Part shown: positions 22,468-36,127 of the stretch, one piece after another
How positions within the stretch are numbered: the first letter of the stretch is position 1
Layout: each line of letters opens with the position of its first letter
Assembly: GCA_963855995.1 (NCBI GenBank)
Contig: OY979716.1
Coordinates: 50,066,879-50,130,878 of the forward strand
Direction of reading: 5' to 3'
Origin: Muricea muricata
Lineage: Eukaryota > Cnidaria > Anthozoa > Malacalcyonacea > Plexauridae
DNA: 64,000 nt
Notes under the pieces: generated by a model
Told to the model about the DNA's origin: nothing
Seen by the model: the letters and a program-made list of their open reading frames with translations, nothing else
The model's database searches: none
Translations under genes and position numbers: made by a program

Positions 22468-25400
22468 ATGGCGCATTTTAACTCGACATTCCACACAGCG
22501 AGTGGCGCACTTGCTACAGTTGGGATACGTCACGATCTGGGAGAAATCTCAGTACCACCAGTGACTCAGAAAGAGCAGACATCTGCGAAGCAACGTCGCC
22601 TTTCTCGGCCCAACACAATTGAGGAAATTCGACGCAAAAGACGCAAAAGGAATATGAAGGAACGGGAGAAATACAAAACAATGTCAAGAAAAGAAAAAAA
22701 ATGTAAAAAAGAACGAAAAATACATGAAGCATTTACCCAACAAGAAGATAAGATAAAAAAGCTTGTCGTACGAGTACACAAAGAAAGAAAACGTGCTGTT
22801 GATTTTTGGCGTCTGTGGGACAAGGAAAAGATGCTGCGTAGTGCAAGTACCATGTGAGTAATGTTACAAATACGTTAAAATGTCTAACTGAAAATTATTA
22901 TACCATTTACTTCACAATTATATGCAATGACCTATTGCAGTTTAAATCTGCCTCTCACCCAGAAAACTTCAGTTGACATTCTAGGAAGGGTTGTTATGAA
23001 AAATGTAATTATCAGGGGAAGGGGTACAATCAAAACCCTTTGAGAGGCTGGAAAGAATAGGAACATTTCATAGGGGGTAGAAAGAATGGGGAAATTCCTA
23101 TTTGTCAATACCAATCCCTTTTTAATACCAAATAAACCCACAAATTATGTCTTCAATACATGAAATCATTTCTCATTTTGCTGGTAGCGGCTACCATTGT
23201 ACCCAACCCAATCTTTTATAAGTAACAGACAAGGAATTATTCAGAAACTGAAGCATTTGAATATTTGGTGGTTCACCAGCTTTTAAAAGTGAAAAAGGGT
23301 GCTGTTGAACAATACCAGGTCACAGTGGTGTAGCCAGCCTGACAATTTAGTCTTGCCATGCAAATTTCAAAGTATTATCATTATTCATTTCTTTAGATAT
23401 TGATTGTTTTCATAATCATTGAATATAAAAATATTTGCACAGCAGGACTAAATCGTCAGGCTGGTTACGCTACTGCCAGGTCAGTAATTGATATTGCTGC
23501 TATCACTGGTATTGATTACCAAGTATCCTGCATTGCAATTACTAAAAATTCAAAAGGGGGTGGAGATTACATCATAGAATTTTGTCCATGTACACTCATT
23601 TTTAAAAAAGCCCTGTAGGAAATTTCCTAGGGGGAGAAGATTATACTGAGGATTAGTTTATTGTGCAACTTGCCTTTGGGGGTGTACACACAAAGGATTA
23701 CTCCACAAGGGAGATGGGATTAAAATTGCAATAGCCCAATGTGCATTTAGTCCTGTTTAGAGCATGAAGAAATTTGCCAAATCCCTAGAGAAATTCCTGT
23801 CGTAACATTTCCTCATGTCAGCAAAAATATGTTTCAGACCATGGCATGATTGCTTGTCCTAATGATTTATTACAAGAGATAGCTATTCAAAGGTATCAGT
23901 GCTAACCATTGGATTAATACAAACTGGTGTCATAAAGCTCATCAGTGTCTGATTCTAGTAATCAGCTCAGCACAATTTTAAAAACAAAAAATTGTTAATT
24001 GGTAATAAATGATAAATCTTTAGAATGTCTTATATAATTTAAGTTTAGCATGTAACAAATTGTGACAAAATGTCTCAACAATACAAACCTGTGTGCCCGT
24101 GTGCTGTCAGAAGACTGCAAATCCTATTTCAGAGACCTAAATTTTAATCATTTCCTTGTGAATGCCCATATTAAAGACCTGGTCCTACTTGAGTTGTCTA
24201 TGGTGGCCTATGAGTGCCATAACAATTACCACACTTTTTTACTATAAATTGTTACATTTTTATCACGTTTATAATAGTATAAAATTATAAATTACAATTA
24301 TTTGGTTTTACTTTATTGTAAATGAATTTTGTTTTGTTTTGTAAGAAACCTTTTAAGTTTTGTTTCGGTTTGGTTTCAGTTTTGTTTCGGTTTTGTTTTA
24401 TATCAAATCAGTTCAGCTACCTTAAAAAATAAAACTGAACTAACCCATGGCCTATGAGTGCCATAGCCCGCAGTCGCGCGTGCCAAATATATGATGTACT
24501 ATATGAAGTATGTCCTGTGACAAAATTGAGTCGAGCACCGATTCCCACGCGAGATACGGTATTTGTATTTCTATATTATCAAATATTATCATATTTTAAA
24601 ACACACTTCTGAAAGGTCTTTTCCTTTCATATCCCACAAAATAAGAATGTCGAAACGAAATTTCAAAGAGGATTTCGCAAAGTTCAAAGAGAGGGTGTCG
24701 AAAAAGAGGCGAAAAGAAGATACAACATCCAAATCAGATATGGAATATATTACAGTACAACGATTGTCCTCGCATGTTGAAGGAAGATATCAAAAGTATG
24801 CTAGGATTGGACCATTAGCAAGCGTTCCTCTCGGTCGGGAACCCACAATCCAGAATATTAAAGAGGCTTGCAAGCGCTATTTCAACGTGGAAGATGGATC
24901 TAGCTGTGATGTACTAGCTGGGGAGAGAGGACCATCTTGGACGGAGACGAGCCAAATAAATAACTGGAAGGTAATCCATATCCGTTTCATTGAGGGCAGT
25001 GACGATAGCCAGTTGCGTGATGAAAAGCCGATAGATATCAGTTCCAGTCAACGGTGGAAATCTCAGGGAACCCCTACAAAAACAGCCCCTTCAAAGTCCA
25101 CCAAAGTTGCTGCCTCTGTACCTCTTAGTGCTATGCTTAAACTTGGCAAAATAATTCAACCTACTGAGGAAATAGTTACATTGCAGCTTGAAGAATTCAA
25201 GATAAATGAAAAAGCGTGGGCTCAACCATTTGAAGTTACGCTTTCTCTTGCCAAAGAGAAATTTGCCAGTGGCGGTGTCAGAGATGCTTACATTGCTACC
25301 CCTTTGTCAGGCTTGAGTCCTGGAAAATATGTATTAAAGAAAGTCCAGGAACAAAAAGTCGATGAAATTGAAAAGCTGTTTAAGTCAATTGAAGAGCACA

Positions 25401-28400
25401 CACGAAAAGCAGTGCAAATGAATGCACTAGTCAGAAACTTTTCTTTGACATTATCTAGTGAGGCACCAGTTGAATATGGGCAGGTCTTAAGTTACACAAA
25501 GGTTTACTTTGGGAAGCTTTATGGTGAGTTTGTAACATTAGAAGACTACCTGGAAGGCGAGTTCCAAAAATATGTCAATAACACTGGGGAGATTTTTGGA
25601 AAAGGTGAATTAACTCTCAAGGGTGAGTCATTCTGTCACTATACCTATGAAAGGTCAGGACAGCAACTTATTGTCTTAGACATTCAGGGAGTAGATCACA
25701 GTCTTTTTGACCCAGAAGTTGCCAGTTCAACTCTTATTGATTCTAGTGACAAGACAATCTTATTTTGCTGTGGCAACCTTTCTACAGATGCTATTGATAG
25801 GTTCAAGGAAGAACATGTTTGCAACAAATTTTGTCACATGCTTAAGCTAAATGAAATGTAGGCAATTTATAACCAAGTGTGAAACATGGAAAGACATTAA
25901 CATACTTGAAAGAAAGAATATCTGTACATTGTTTACTTAACCTAAGGGGATTTTAACTGAAAGCAAACATTTTAAGGCTTTGTTTATTCTTGTTGCACCA
26001 AAATTGTTGAAATTTACAGCAGTATAGATGTCATCTGATAAAGATACATACTGTATTAAGGTAAATTTGTGTCCAGTAGTACCACAGACCAATTAATTTT
26101 TAACAATTTGCAGTTGGTGTATTGTAGTAGGTTGTATAAAACTTGGCTCAATTGCACAATTTTTTCCATCAAACTTTATCACAAATATTATCACGAAACC
26201 TTGGTAATTATTGGGCACAAATTAGCAGTTATAAATATTGTGTTATGTGGTTCAAGTTTAATCTTTCATTGTTCAGATTTAACTTCAGTTTGTAAGATAA
26301 ATAGAAATTTTAATGAAAAAAAAGGTCGATAAAATATTTTGTCTTAAAAAACATTCTCATCAACATTTGCCTTCAAGTATAGGTAAGCATCCTTAGCATC
26401 ATTTGGCTTGATTTCTTCTATTTTAGGTAAGTACTTTTCACATTCTTTACGAACAGCTGGTCTTAAGTAATCATCGTTATGTTGCAAAACATCTGACAGC
26501 TCAGCAACCTCGAGCAGTTGTTCTTCTGTTATATCAATACCACATTGGTCACCACCATACTTCTCTGGAAACTGGAATATGTGCTCTGGAACTCCTGTTG
26601 GCAGCTCTTTTCCTTTTTGTTTACGTGTCCTGTGATTGTTCCAAACACACTCACGAAAAACATCTAGCTCCCTTTGGACAATTGGGATATATACATAGGC
26701 AAGTAGGTCACTACAAAAAGTTAAACAGGTTGTGTTTCTCAAAAATTTCAAGAACCACTGAGTATTTTTATAAATCAGGAATCAGGAGGATATCAGGAAT
26801 AATCTCCTGACGATGACTAAAACTTAGTCGAAAGCTAGAAAATAAAAATGTTTATTTTTGGAGTTACCGTTGTTTTATATTTTGTGTTTCTCCTTAGCTG
26901 CATGATTTTTTAGGTGTGGTGACGTATTTTCATATTTTACTGGGAGGGGCATGTGTTATCACTAAACACAGCTGCATGTAAAATGTAACTTATGCAGTTA
27001 TCATACCGGTCATTTTGATCACTGGAATCGTAATCTCCACTTTCAACTAAGAATGTAAGTTGCTCTTTAAAAAAACGCTCCATTCTTTCCAGAAGCTCCC
27101 TCCACCATCTCTCAATCTTGTTTTGGGTGGATGGCCCATATAATATTGCATCTAATGGATCATCCAAATCACCATTTTTTTCTCTGAGGAAACAATGAAT
27201 TGTGGTCATGACATCAGTTTCTGTCCCTCTGTCGACCCTCAATGTTTGTGGTAGAACTGAGAAAAATACACAATACAGCATTTCATATATTATACATGCA
27301 TGTATGAAGAAAGTATGATATTCTCACTTCAAGCTACTGTAGTGAGCCACCAGAGAAATAGCAAAATTATAAATAATGTAAAACAATACAACATCCTACC
27401 CCTAGACTTAAATAGGTACTCCAAGTAGAACCTTCCTATTACCAAAGGGTTATTGTTCGTTGTCCATACTCTGAGAAAATTCATCCTACCACTATAAGTA
27501 TCAAGGCCACCGTAAATGCACAAAGGAAACATAGACTTTTGATAGCCACAAAGCTTGTCCTGCCCATCCAAGGACATAGTACTGTTGGATCCCTGTTGAT
27601 TAACAAAATCATAAAAAAATAATAAGCTAGCCTTCATGGTATAGTAAAAATGACCAAGAAAAATAAGACAAACTGATCTTGGAGCAACATTCTCAATAAG
27701 CATTCAAATGATTCAATAAGGCTCTTTATTAAGTAACATCTGCATTCCCCAGGTGGCTTTTATAACAGAGACCCCCCCCCCCATTTTATACAGTATTGCT
27801 ACCCTGGGGACAAGAAAACTCTAAATCCCAACCCTAGGGAAATTTCAATTATTATCAATTGCCTGTAAAGCAATGACTTGTACAATGCAAAGAACAGAAT
27901 CGTCAGAATATGCTTCCAGTTGTCAAAGGTCATGTATAAACAACATAGTTGACAGCCCAAATTCCTTGTGTTTGAACAATAACGTTAGAACTTACTCCGC
28001 TCACAAATACGTTCGTTCTTCGTGGCCGTTTCGCCTTTCCAATTCCACCTCTAGATTTCAGTCCTTCTGGATCTGCTTCCCCCATCACAGCATAAACTAA
28101 ATCGCGCGAGGCATTGAGCCCATGCACCTCTCTAACTTTCTGCTGCATTGCTCGATAACCCAAAAGAACACCTGGACCGTCTAACTCTTTTTTCACAGCT
28201 CTCTTTACGTCTTCCAAGTCAATTTCATAGTCCGTGTATTTGATGCCAAAGTGCTGAAGCCTACGACTTAAACTGCGAATGCTCCATGCATACATGGGAT
28301 AATGCACAATCATGAAATCTAAAATCTCTTCACGTCTTAAATTCTGCCGTACATATTTTTCAAGGTCTTGTCTCATCTCTTCATCATTTTCCCAATCGTT

Positions 28401-30494
28401 GTTTCTAATGCGTTCCGCCATATTTATAAAAGTGCTCCTGTGTGGATATACTTTATGTATGATATATTTGGCACGTGGGACTGCGGGCTATGGCTATCTA
28501 ATCTGTGCTATGGCACTCATAGGCCATGGGTTAGTTCAGTTTTATTTTTTAATGTAACTGAACTGATTTGATATAAAACAAAACCGAAACAAAACTGAAA
28601 CCAAACCAAAACAAAACTTAAAAGGTTTCTTACAAAACAAAACAAAATTCGTTTACAATAAAGTAAAACCAAATAATTGTAATTTATAATTTTATACTAT
28701 TATGAACGTGATAAAAATGTAACAATTTATAGTAAAAAGGTGTGGTAATTGTTATGGCACTCATAGGCCACCATAGTTGTCCCTTTGGCACTTAAAAATT
28801 CAATAAAATGTATGTTCCAGCTGCTTGGTCATAAGCATGAAAAATGTCTTCAGAGATGTTGTTTAGATCATTTTATATAGTAATAGTGTTTACATCATAC
28901 CAGTCAAGTGGTTAGCTAAGTGGCCACCAGGTGAATCAGAGGTAAAAATGCTTTGTTTGAATAATTTTAGAAACGTACATCAGATTGAAAAGGAAAATAT
29001 TGAAGATATTAATGAAGACATTGATGATTTGATTGGTGAAGGTAAATTTGGAACATGTATGAAAAAAGTGTATAGAGGCCATGTTGTTGCTGTGAAGTAC
29101 TATAAAGAGAATTCCTTAGCATCAGATGTGGAGAAAGAAGCAATGATGATAAATACATTTGATCATCCAGGTGAATACTTAACATTGTCTCAGTCTCAAT
29201 TCCAAAAAGAAAATGTATACTATGTTCATATTAACAACCAATCATCTTTCTTTTTATACATGCTAATGCCCTGGTGCTGCCTTGTGTAATTTGTTGCACT
29301 AGTTTCTAGCTTGTTCGTGCAAACAATAGTTCAAGGCCATCGGAAGCATATTGATATTGGGGGGCTGGCAACAGTAGAAACCAGAATTATTATAAATCTG
29401 AATTAGGTTCACACTTTTCTAGTCTGGGTGTTTTGCTCTGCCTTAGAAAGATTGAAATTATTGGGAGGGGGGCTCAAGCTCAAGCCCCCCCCCCCCCCTC
29501 CCCCCAGCCCCCCACTTTTGATGGACTATTGGGACTGTTAGGCCAGGCAACTTTGCTTAGCAAGAGAAATTAATACTTATAAACATAAGTACTGTAAAGT
29601 AAAGTTAATAACAGTACAGTGATGGATCTAGAGCGTTAATTGGGGGGGGGGGGGTGCATATTCATATTATTCAGGTTCTGACCGATTAATTTCTTTTGAA
29701 ATAAGGTTGATTTCAAAAGAAATTGGTCGGGCAGAACCTGAATATATGAATATGCACCCTCTCAAATAATGCTCAAGATCCACCTATGTAACAGTATAAG
29801 TACTGTACAGTACATTATTGAAATGCTAAATTTTAATGCTTCTTGATGGAGCCAGTGACTACACTCCATCCTATTTTTTCCTTTTGATTTGAAGCATGCT
29901 AAACAATGAACAATCAGTTAAGTACACACAGGGCCAGATATAGCATTAGGTCAAGAAATTAAACACTGAGAAATAAAATCAAAATCATGTGGCATTAAGT
30001 AAAATAATCTGGTGTTTGAAAGGGTCATATAGTAAAGTTGAGTATCTCAGGGTACTGTACATTCTGTACATGTACAGTGGGTTAAAATCTGTTTTACCAA
30101 AAGATTTTGTGTTTTAGGTTTACCATTTGTTTTTGGTATGAATGTGCAAAATAAGCCCTACATCCTTGTTACTGAATTTTATGGAATTGATGGCCAATGT
30201 GTGACGTTAGCAAATGCTCTCAAGGGTAGGTTGACACTGAATGTATTACAATGGGCAGGCATATTGGGAAAAATATCTGAAGCTCTTTCTCATATCCACA
30301 GTAAAGGGTATATCCATGGTGATATAAAAAGTGACAATATTGTGATCAGAAGTGCATGTGGTTCATACATGCCCATAATAATAGATTTTGGCAAAGCAAA
30401 AAAGTCTGGTGAGGCAAAAAAGTATAAACTGACTGAGAATGAAAAAGAGAAATACAGTAGAAAATACAAACACATTGCACCAGAAGTTGTGTAG
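22468..30494 (+). CDS. Coiled-coil protein kinase, copy 2 (C-lobe lost)
   Basis: Exons 22468-22853, 28971-29170 and 30118-30494. The product is identical to copy 1, including intact GEGKFG, VAVK, HGDIKSDN, DFG and the TAG after APE. The block ends 36 bp after the stop, so the sequence coding for the rest of the C-lobe is absent. Confidence 0.7.
23323..23475. mobile_element. hAT-type MITE, intron 1, copy 2
   Basis: Same 153-bp insertion and same CCAGGTCA duplications as at 11844-11996, so it was present before the block was duplicated. Confidence 0.9.
24647..25861 (+). CDS. Alpha-kinase, copy 2
   Basis: Protein identical to the copy 1 product (404 aa, ATG at 24647), with all catalytic and zinc-binding residues kept. 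Confidence 0.85.
   Translation: MSKRNFKEDFAKFKERVSKKRRKEDTTSKSDMEYITVQRLSSHVEGRYQKYARIGPLASVPLGREPTIQNIKEACKRYFNVEDGSSCDVLAGERGPSWTETSQINNWKVIHIRFIEGSDDSQLRDEKPIDISSSQRWKSQGTPTKTAPSKSTKVAASVPLSAMLKLGKIIQPTEEIVTLQLEEFKINEKAWAQPFEVTLSLAKEKFASGGVRDAYIATPLSGLSPGKYVLKKVQEQKVDEIEKLFKSIEEHTRKAVQMNALVRNFSLTLSSEAPVEYGQVLSYTKVYFGKLYGEFVTLEDYLEGEFQKYVNNTGEIFGKGELTLKGESFCHYTYERSGQQLIVLDIQGVDHSLFDPEVASSTLIDSSDKTILFCCGNLSTDAIDRFKEEHVCNKFCHMLKLNEM
26344..28421 (-). CDS. DDE integrase, copy 2 (intact)
   Basis: Exons 28421-27996, 27592-27400, 27256-27007 and 26710-26344. The ATG at 28421 opens MAERIRNNDWENDEEMRQDL and the predicted product is 411 aa with D151, D215 and E255. This is the reference intact form of the gene in the window. 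Confidence 0.88.
29617..29788. mobile_element. hAT-type MITE, intron 2, copy 2
   Basis: Same insertion as at 18136-18307 with TAACAGTA on both sides (29609-29616 and 29789-29796). Confidence 0.85.
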
Positions 30495-31076
30495 GGAAGG
30501 CATCCCAAATCTGCAGCCAGTGATATATATAGCAATAGACATGCAAAAAATAATTATGGCACAAAGCTCGGGGTTTCAGCTTAACGGTATGCCTATACGT
30601 GTAATTTATAATATCTACAAAATGCCGGTCTGCATGTATGTTATGACATACAGTTGCCTATAAATGATATTTTTTATTGCTGAACATGCATCATGAGCTG
30701 AGAATGGAATATGAACATAAAGGCATGTCATGCATCCTGTTATTGACGTGCATATTTCTGCAATGCTTTTGTCGCCGGGAAAAAAGCTGAAATTAATACG
30801 CCGCTAGCTATATAACGATAGCCACTCGCTAGCAGTGAAATGGTTTTTGGATTATGTACAGTATGTAAATGTATATTTATACTTAATTCTTCCCCGGCCA
30901 TACATCAGAATTAATGTTATGGAAACCCAGCGCTATGTACAGGAAGTTGAATCTGAGTGCATGCTTGATTACAGGCAAATGCTGATATTTGTGTTGTGCA
31001 TGCCTTAAAACCGAACACGATGAAAGTATTAGCAATTTAGTTGTTTTTCATTCAGTAAAAATAATGAAACACAAAC

Positions 31077-33365
31077 CTCGTCTTTTCTGTTCCGTCGTCT
31101 GCAGTTTTTTACATGCTCCCCTTGCGTGCCTTTCGTACTCCTGGCATGGGAAGCCCTTGAAAATCTAAAGTACGTCTTGAAGGCTTCTAAAAATTAACAA
31201 GAAAATGCTTTGTAAGTTAAGATCTACAGTATAAAGCATAAAGGCTTAGCATTGATCCTTTTAAGAACCAGAATAGTTAAAATATTCAATTGTGGATTGG
31301 CAAAAATATTGCGGGATCAGCATTTCAAATAGCGCACACATTGGTCATTGCATTGTCCAGATCAGTTACAATCAAACTATAACTTTTTTGTAACAGTTTT
31401 CGTAACTGTCTTACTTGTCTATATATTCAATCTTATTTGATACTAAAATAACACAACCCCGACATCATTCTGCATACATAGCATAACGACTTTTCGAAAA
31501 TCAAAAGTAGTTAAAATATTACACATAAATTACCAGACGTGAATTTAAATCACAACATACACACATGCAAGTGTAGTTTTACTTATTTTACATTCTTATA
31601 TGTCATGAAATAAGCAATCTCATTGACACTCAAACACCGCCACACAATATATCTCACAAGGAAGGGAACTACATAAATTCTACCAAGTTAAATTTAAGGA
31701 TTTTTTCATGAATTGGCGTGCTCAATAACTCGATTGAGCACGCCAACTCATGAAAAACGCTTCCGTAATATACAATTTACACAAAAAAAGTGAAAAATAT
31801 TCTCCCGCTCATTGGCCGTGCTCAATCGTGTTTTTGAGCACGCGTTTCAACCAACGAAAAAGCTTGGTTTATAACATGTATATTATAATGTTATTTTTAA
31901 TGAATGTTTTTTAATGTTATTTCATTTTAATAGACAAAATTTCGTTACAAAATTTTAAATTCTTAACCATGTGCGCAGCCCACTATGGGATGTTTGCACA
32001 GTTCTTGTTCATGCCTGTCATCGCCATCGCCATGGGGTATCCGGATCCAATGTGTTGAATTTTTGGCAGTTCATTTGTGTGGGTAGCAAAAGAAAACAAC
32101 TTACAGAGATTAGCTAATAAATATATGTATGCGCGCAGTTCTGTGTCTTATGTTCTTTCAGCTACAATTATATTCATATTTGTAGAAATTATTCAACTGA
32201 TGCTAAATGTTTGGCGCTATTTTCTGCATCATGCCACGAGGTTAAAAAACTCCCTTAACATCCCCGCACAATGGGGGATTTTGACATAGGCGGAAATAAA
32301 TTTTAGCATCTTTCTAAAATACCTTAGATTAGAACGGACGAGCATGGGCATTTCTCCGTTCCCCCATATTCATGAGTCAGTTCTTCAGAAACTTTGCGGC
32401 ACAACATGTTGTTATGCTGCGAGTCGATACTAAAACAAATAGAGCACCGATATATTAGATATATGCACACAAACTACAAACGTGTGCTTCTGTAGATCTA
32501 TACAACACTTCAGAATTGTCTTGCTATATTTCAAATACCCTACCCTGTAAACAAAGCTTATTTTCCTTCCTGTTCAGAGAGTAGAAATATCCTTATGTAT
32601 ATCCTTAAATATTACCTTTCCTCAAACTTGAATGACAAATTACTATCATGTGCTTTCAACGTTTTCAATTTACGACGAACATCGTTCTGTAAAAATACCA
32701 AACATTGCAAATAGCATCTTGTGTCTATGTTATAGACCAAAGTGGGTTAAAGACTGAAATAAGGAAAATAAATAAGTATACTCTGATACACATATTTTAA
32801 AATCAGTTCCAGACTTAGCCTTACGCTCGTTTTGGATGTCGTTCACTTCAAACAATTAACTAGGCAAGTCACCTCGTTCATATAATCAGCCTAAAATAAG
32901 AAGACACTTCTTTTTATGATAAAATAATTGATGTTAATAGCAAGATCTCGTTAACCGTTTCCTGGGGTAGTTTCAACTGAAATTACATCAGTCTGACTCA
33001 TGATCCATGACGACATGTACCCATGTTGGTTCTGAATCATGTCTGTAGTTCCACCGCCATTCATGCGACATTTCAATATGAACACAGCTGCAGTATTGCG
33101 AAAATGTTACAGTATAAGATTTTAGAAATTAATGAAAACTTACCCTACATAACTTCGGAACACGAATAGACCTGGCTGGTCCTGTTTGACGGACTCGGTT
33201 CCTTCCAGGAGGCAGATTCTCAATGTTGTCAACCTTCTTCTTGATTTCCTCTAAGGACGACTTTGTCTGGTCGACAGTATTTTTCATTTGTTCTCGTAAA
33301 AGTCTATTTTCGTTTACCACGTTTTGCAACAAAAGCACATATTGGTCTGACAAAGAAACGGCCAT
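31077..33365 (-). pseudogene. Coiled-coil gene, copy 3, lacking its last exon
   Basis: Exons 33365-33144, 32686-32616, 32429-32323 and 31186-31077 are present. Exon 5 is absent for the same structural reason as in copy 2. Confidence 0.7.
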
Positions 33366-34803
33366 GACGATCTGATTTTACTGTGTCTTTTGAAACTAAA
33401 CTAACTCAAACGTGAACCTTGAACAAATTGGACGGTTGAGCTGTCATGCAGATATACAAAATTAGGCGGGAATGAGCAAAATGCCTCTCATTGGACGCGA
33501 ACAAGACAGCACCACAGGGATGCTGATTCACATGCTAAAAGCAAGAAACAGTCCAACACATATGGCCATAACAATTTCTCGGTGAAGCAACAATCTACGT
33601 TATTATTGACCAAACTAAAATTTCTTGTGAAGTTATTCATAACAAAATACACCATATTCGCGTCAAATGTTACATTCAATTACCATGTATCAAGATCAAT
33701 GAAACAGACGATTGTTTGCACATTATTAATAATTATTGAATAATTATTTGGTGATTGGAGGGGGGTTGATAATATAGCAATCAGTGAAGCAATATCCGGA
33801 AAAGCGCGGGTGCGCGAATTTTGGTTCAACTTATTGTTTACACTCTGACAATCGACATCATTCTGGTTCAGCGAGGGACGGAGCGAGCACGATTTAAAGC
33901 ATCTTTTCTGACTATCTGGTGGTATGAGCTTACGTACAGTCGGTTGAAATGGCGCATTTTAACTCGACATTCCACACAGCGAGTGGCGCACTTGCTACAG
34001 TTGGGATACGTCACGATCTGGGAGAAATCTCAGTACCACCAGTGACTCAGAAAGAGCAGACATCTGCGAAGCAACGTCGCCTTTCTCGGCCCAACACAAT
34101 TGAGGAAATTCGACGCAAAAGACGCAAAAGGAATATGAAGGAACGGGAGAAATACAAAACAATGTCAAGAAAAGAAAAAAAATGTAAAAAAGAACGAAAA
34201 ATACATGAAGCATTTACCCAACAAGAAGATAAGATAAAAAAGCTTGTCGTACGAGTACACAAAGAAAGAAAACGTGCTGTTGATTTTTGGCGTCTGTGGG
34301 ACAAGGAAAAGATGCTGCGTAGTGCAAGTACCATGTGAGTAATGTTACAAATACGTTAAAATGTCTAACTGAAAATTATTATACCATTTACTTCACAATT
34401 ATATGCAATGACCTATTGCAGTTTAAATCTGCCTCTCACCCAGAAAACTTCAGTTGACATTCTAGGAAGGGTTGTTATGAAAAATGTAATTATCAGGGGA
34501 AGGGGTACAATCAAAACCCTTTGAGAGGCTGGAAAGAATAGGAACATTTCATAGGGGGTAGAAAGAATGGGGAAATTCCTATTTGTCAATACCAATCCCT
34601 TTTTAATACCAAATAAACCCACAAATTATGTCTTCAATACATGAAATCATTTCTCATTTTGCTGGTAGCGGCTACCATTGTACCCAACCCAATCTTTTAT
34701 AAGTAACAGACAAGGAATTATTCAGAAACTGAAGCATTTGAATATTTGGTGGTTCACCAGCTTTTAAAAGTGAAAAAGGGTGCTGTTGAACAATACCAGG
34801 TCA

Positions 34804-34956
34804 CAGTGGTGTAGCCAGCCTGACAATTTAGTCTTGCCATGCAAATTTCAAAGTATTATCATTATTCATTTCTTTAGATATTGATTGTTTTCATAATCAT
34901 TGAATATAAAAATATTTGCACAGCAGGACTAAATCGTCAGGCTGGTTACGCTACTG
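34804..34956. mobile_element. hAT-type MITE, intron 1, copy 3
   Basis: Third copy of the 153-bp insertion with its CCAGGTCA duplications. Confidence 0.9.
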
Positions 34957-36127
34957 CCAGGTCAGTAATTGATATTGCTGCTATCACTGGTATTGATTAC
35001 CAAGTATCCTGCATTGCAATTACTAAAAATTCAAAAGGGGGTGGAGATTACATCATAGAATTTTGTCCATGTACACTCATTTTTAAAAAAGCCCTGTAGG
35101 AAATTTCCTAGGGGGAGAAGATTATACTGAGGATTAGTTTATTGTGCAACTTGCCTTTGGGGGTGTACACACAAAGGATTACTCCACAAGGGAGATGGGA
35201 TTAAAATTGCAATAGCCCAATGTGCATTTAGTCCTGTTTAGAGCATGAAGAAATTTGCCAAATCCCTAGAGAAATTCCTGTCGTAACATTTCCTCATGTC
35301 AGCAAAAATATGTTTCAGACCATGGCATGATTGCTTGTCCTAATGATTTATTACAAGAGATAGCTATTCAAAGGTATCAGTGCTAACCATTGGATTAATA
35401 CAAACTGGTGTCATAAAGCTCATCAGTGTCTGATTCTAGTAATCAGCTCAGCACAATTTTAAAAACAAAAAATTGTTAATTGGTAATAAATGATAAATCT
35501 TTAGAATGTCTTATATAATTTAAGTTTAGCATGTAACAAATTGTGACAAAATGTCTCAACAATACAAACCTGTGTGCCCGTGTGCTGTCAGAAGACTGCA
35601 AATCCTATTTCAGAGACCTAAATTTTAATCATTTCCTTGTGAATGCCCATATTAAAGACCTGGTCCTACTTGAGTTGTCTATGGTGGCCTATGAGTGCCA
35701 TAACAATTACCACACTTTTTTACTATAAATTGTTACATTTTTATCACGTTTATAATAGTATAAAATTATAAATTACAATTATTTGGTTTTACTTTATTGT
35801 AAATGAATTTTGTTTTGTTTTGTAAGAAACCTTTTAAGTTTTGTTTGGGTTTGGTTTCAGTTTTGTTTCGGTTTTGTTTTATATCAAATCAGTTCAGCTA
35901 CCTTAAAAAATAAAACTGAACTAACCCATGGCCTATGAGTGCCATAGCCCGCAGTCGCGCGTGCCAAATATATGATGTACTATATGAAGTATGTCCTGTG
36001 ACAAAATTGAGTCGAGCACCGATTCCCACGCGAGATACGGTATTTGTATTTCTATATTATCAAATATTATCATATTTTAAAACACACTTCTGAAAGGTCT
36101 TTTCCTTTCATATCCCACAAAATAAGA

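Larger units (their letters stand above)
24199..28775. mobile_element. IS3EU-like transposon with alpha-kinase cargo, copy 2
   Basis: Same length, ends and GTTGTC duplications as in copy 1, copied with the block rather than by transposition. Both genes are intact here, so this copy looks potentially autonomous. Confidence 0.85.
19050..30530. repeat. Tandem block, copy 2 of 3 (11,481 bp)
   Basis: Identical to copy 1 apart from scattered single-base changes (for example T at about 20113; an A in one foldback arm near 20259) and a +2 change in homopolymers near 29485-29650. It shares several states with copy 3 against copy 1, including the intact integrase start codon, so copies 2 and 3 look the closer pair. 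Both of its junctions carry the same GATATATAT/AGCAATAGAC join. Confidence 0.95.
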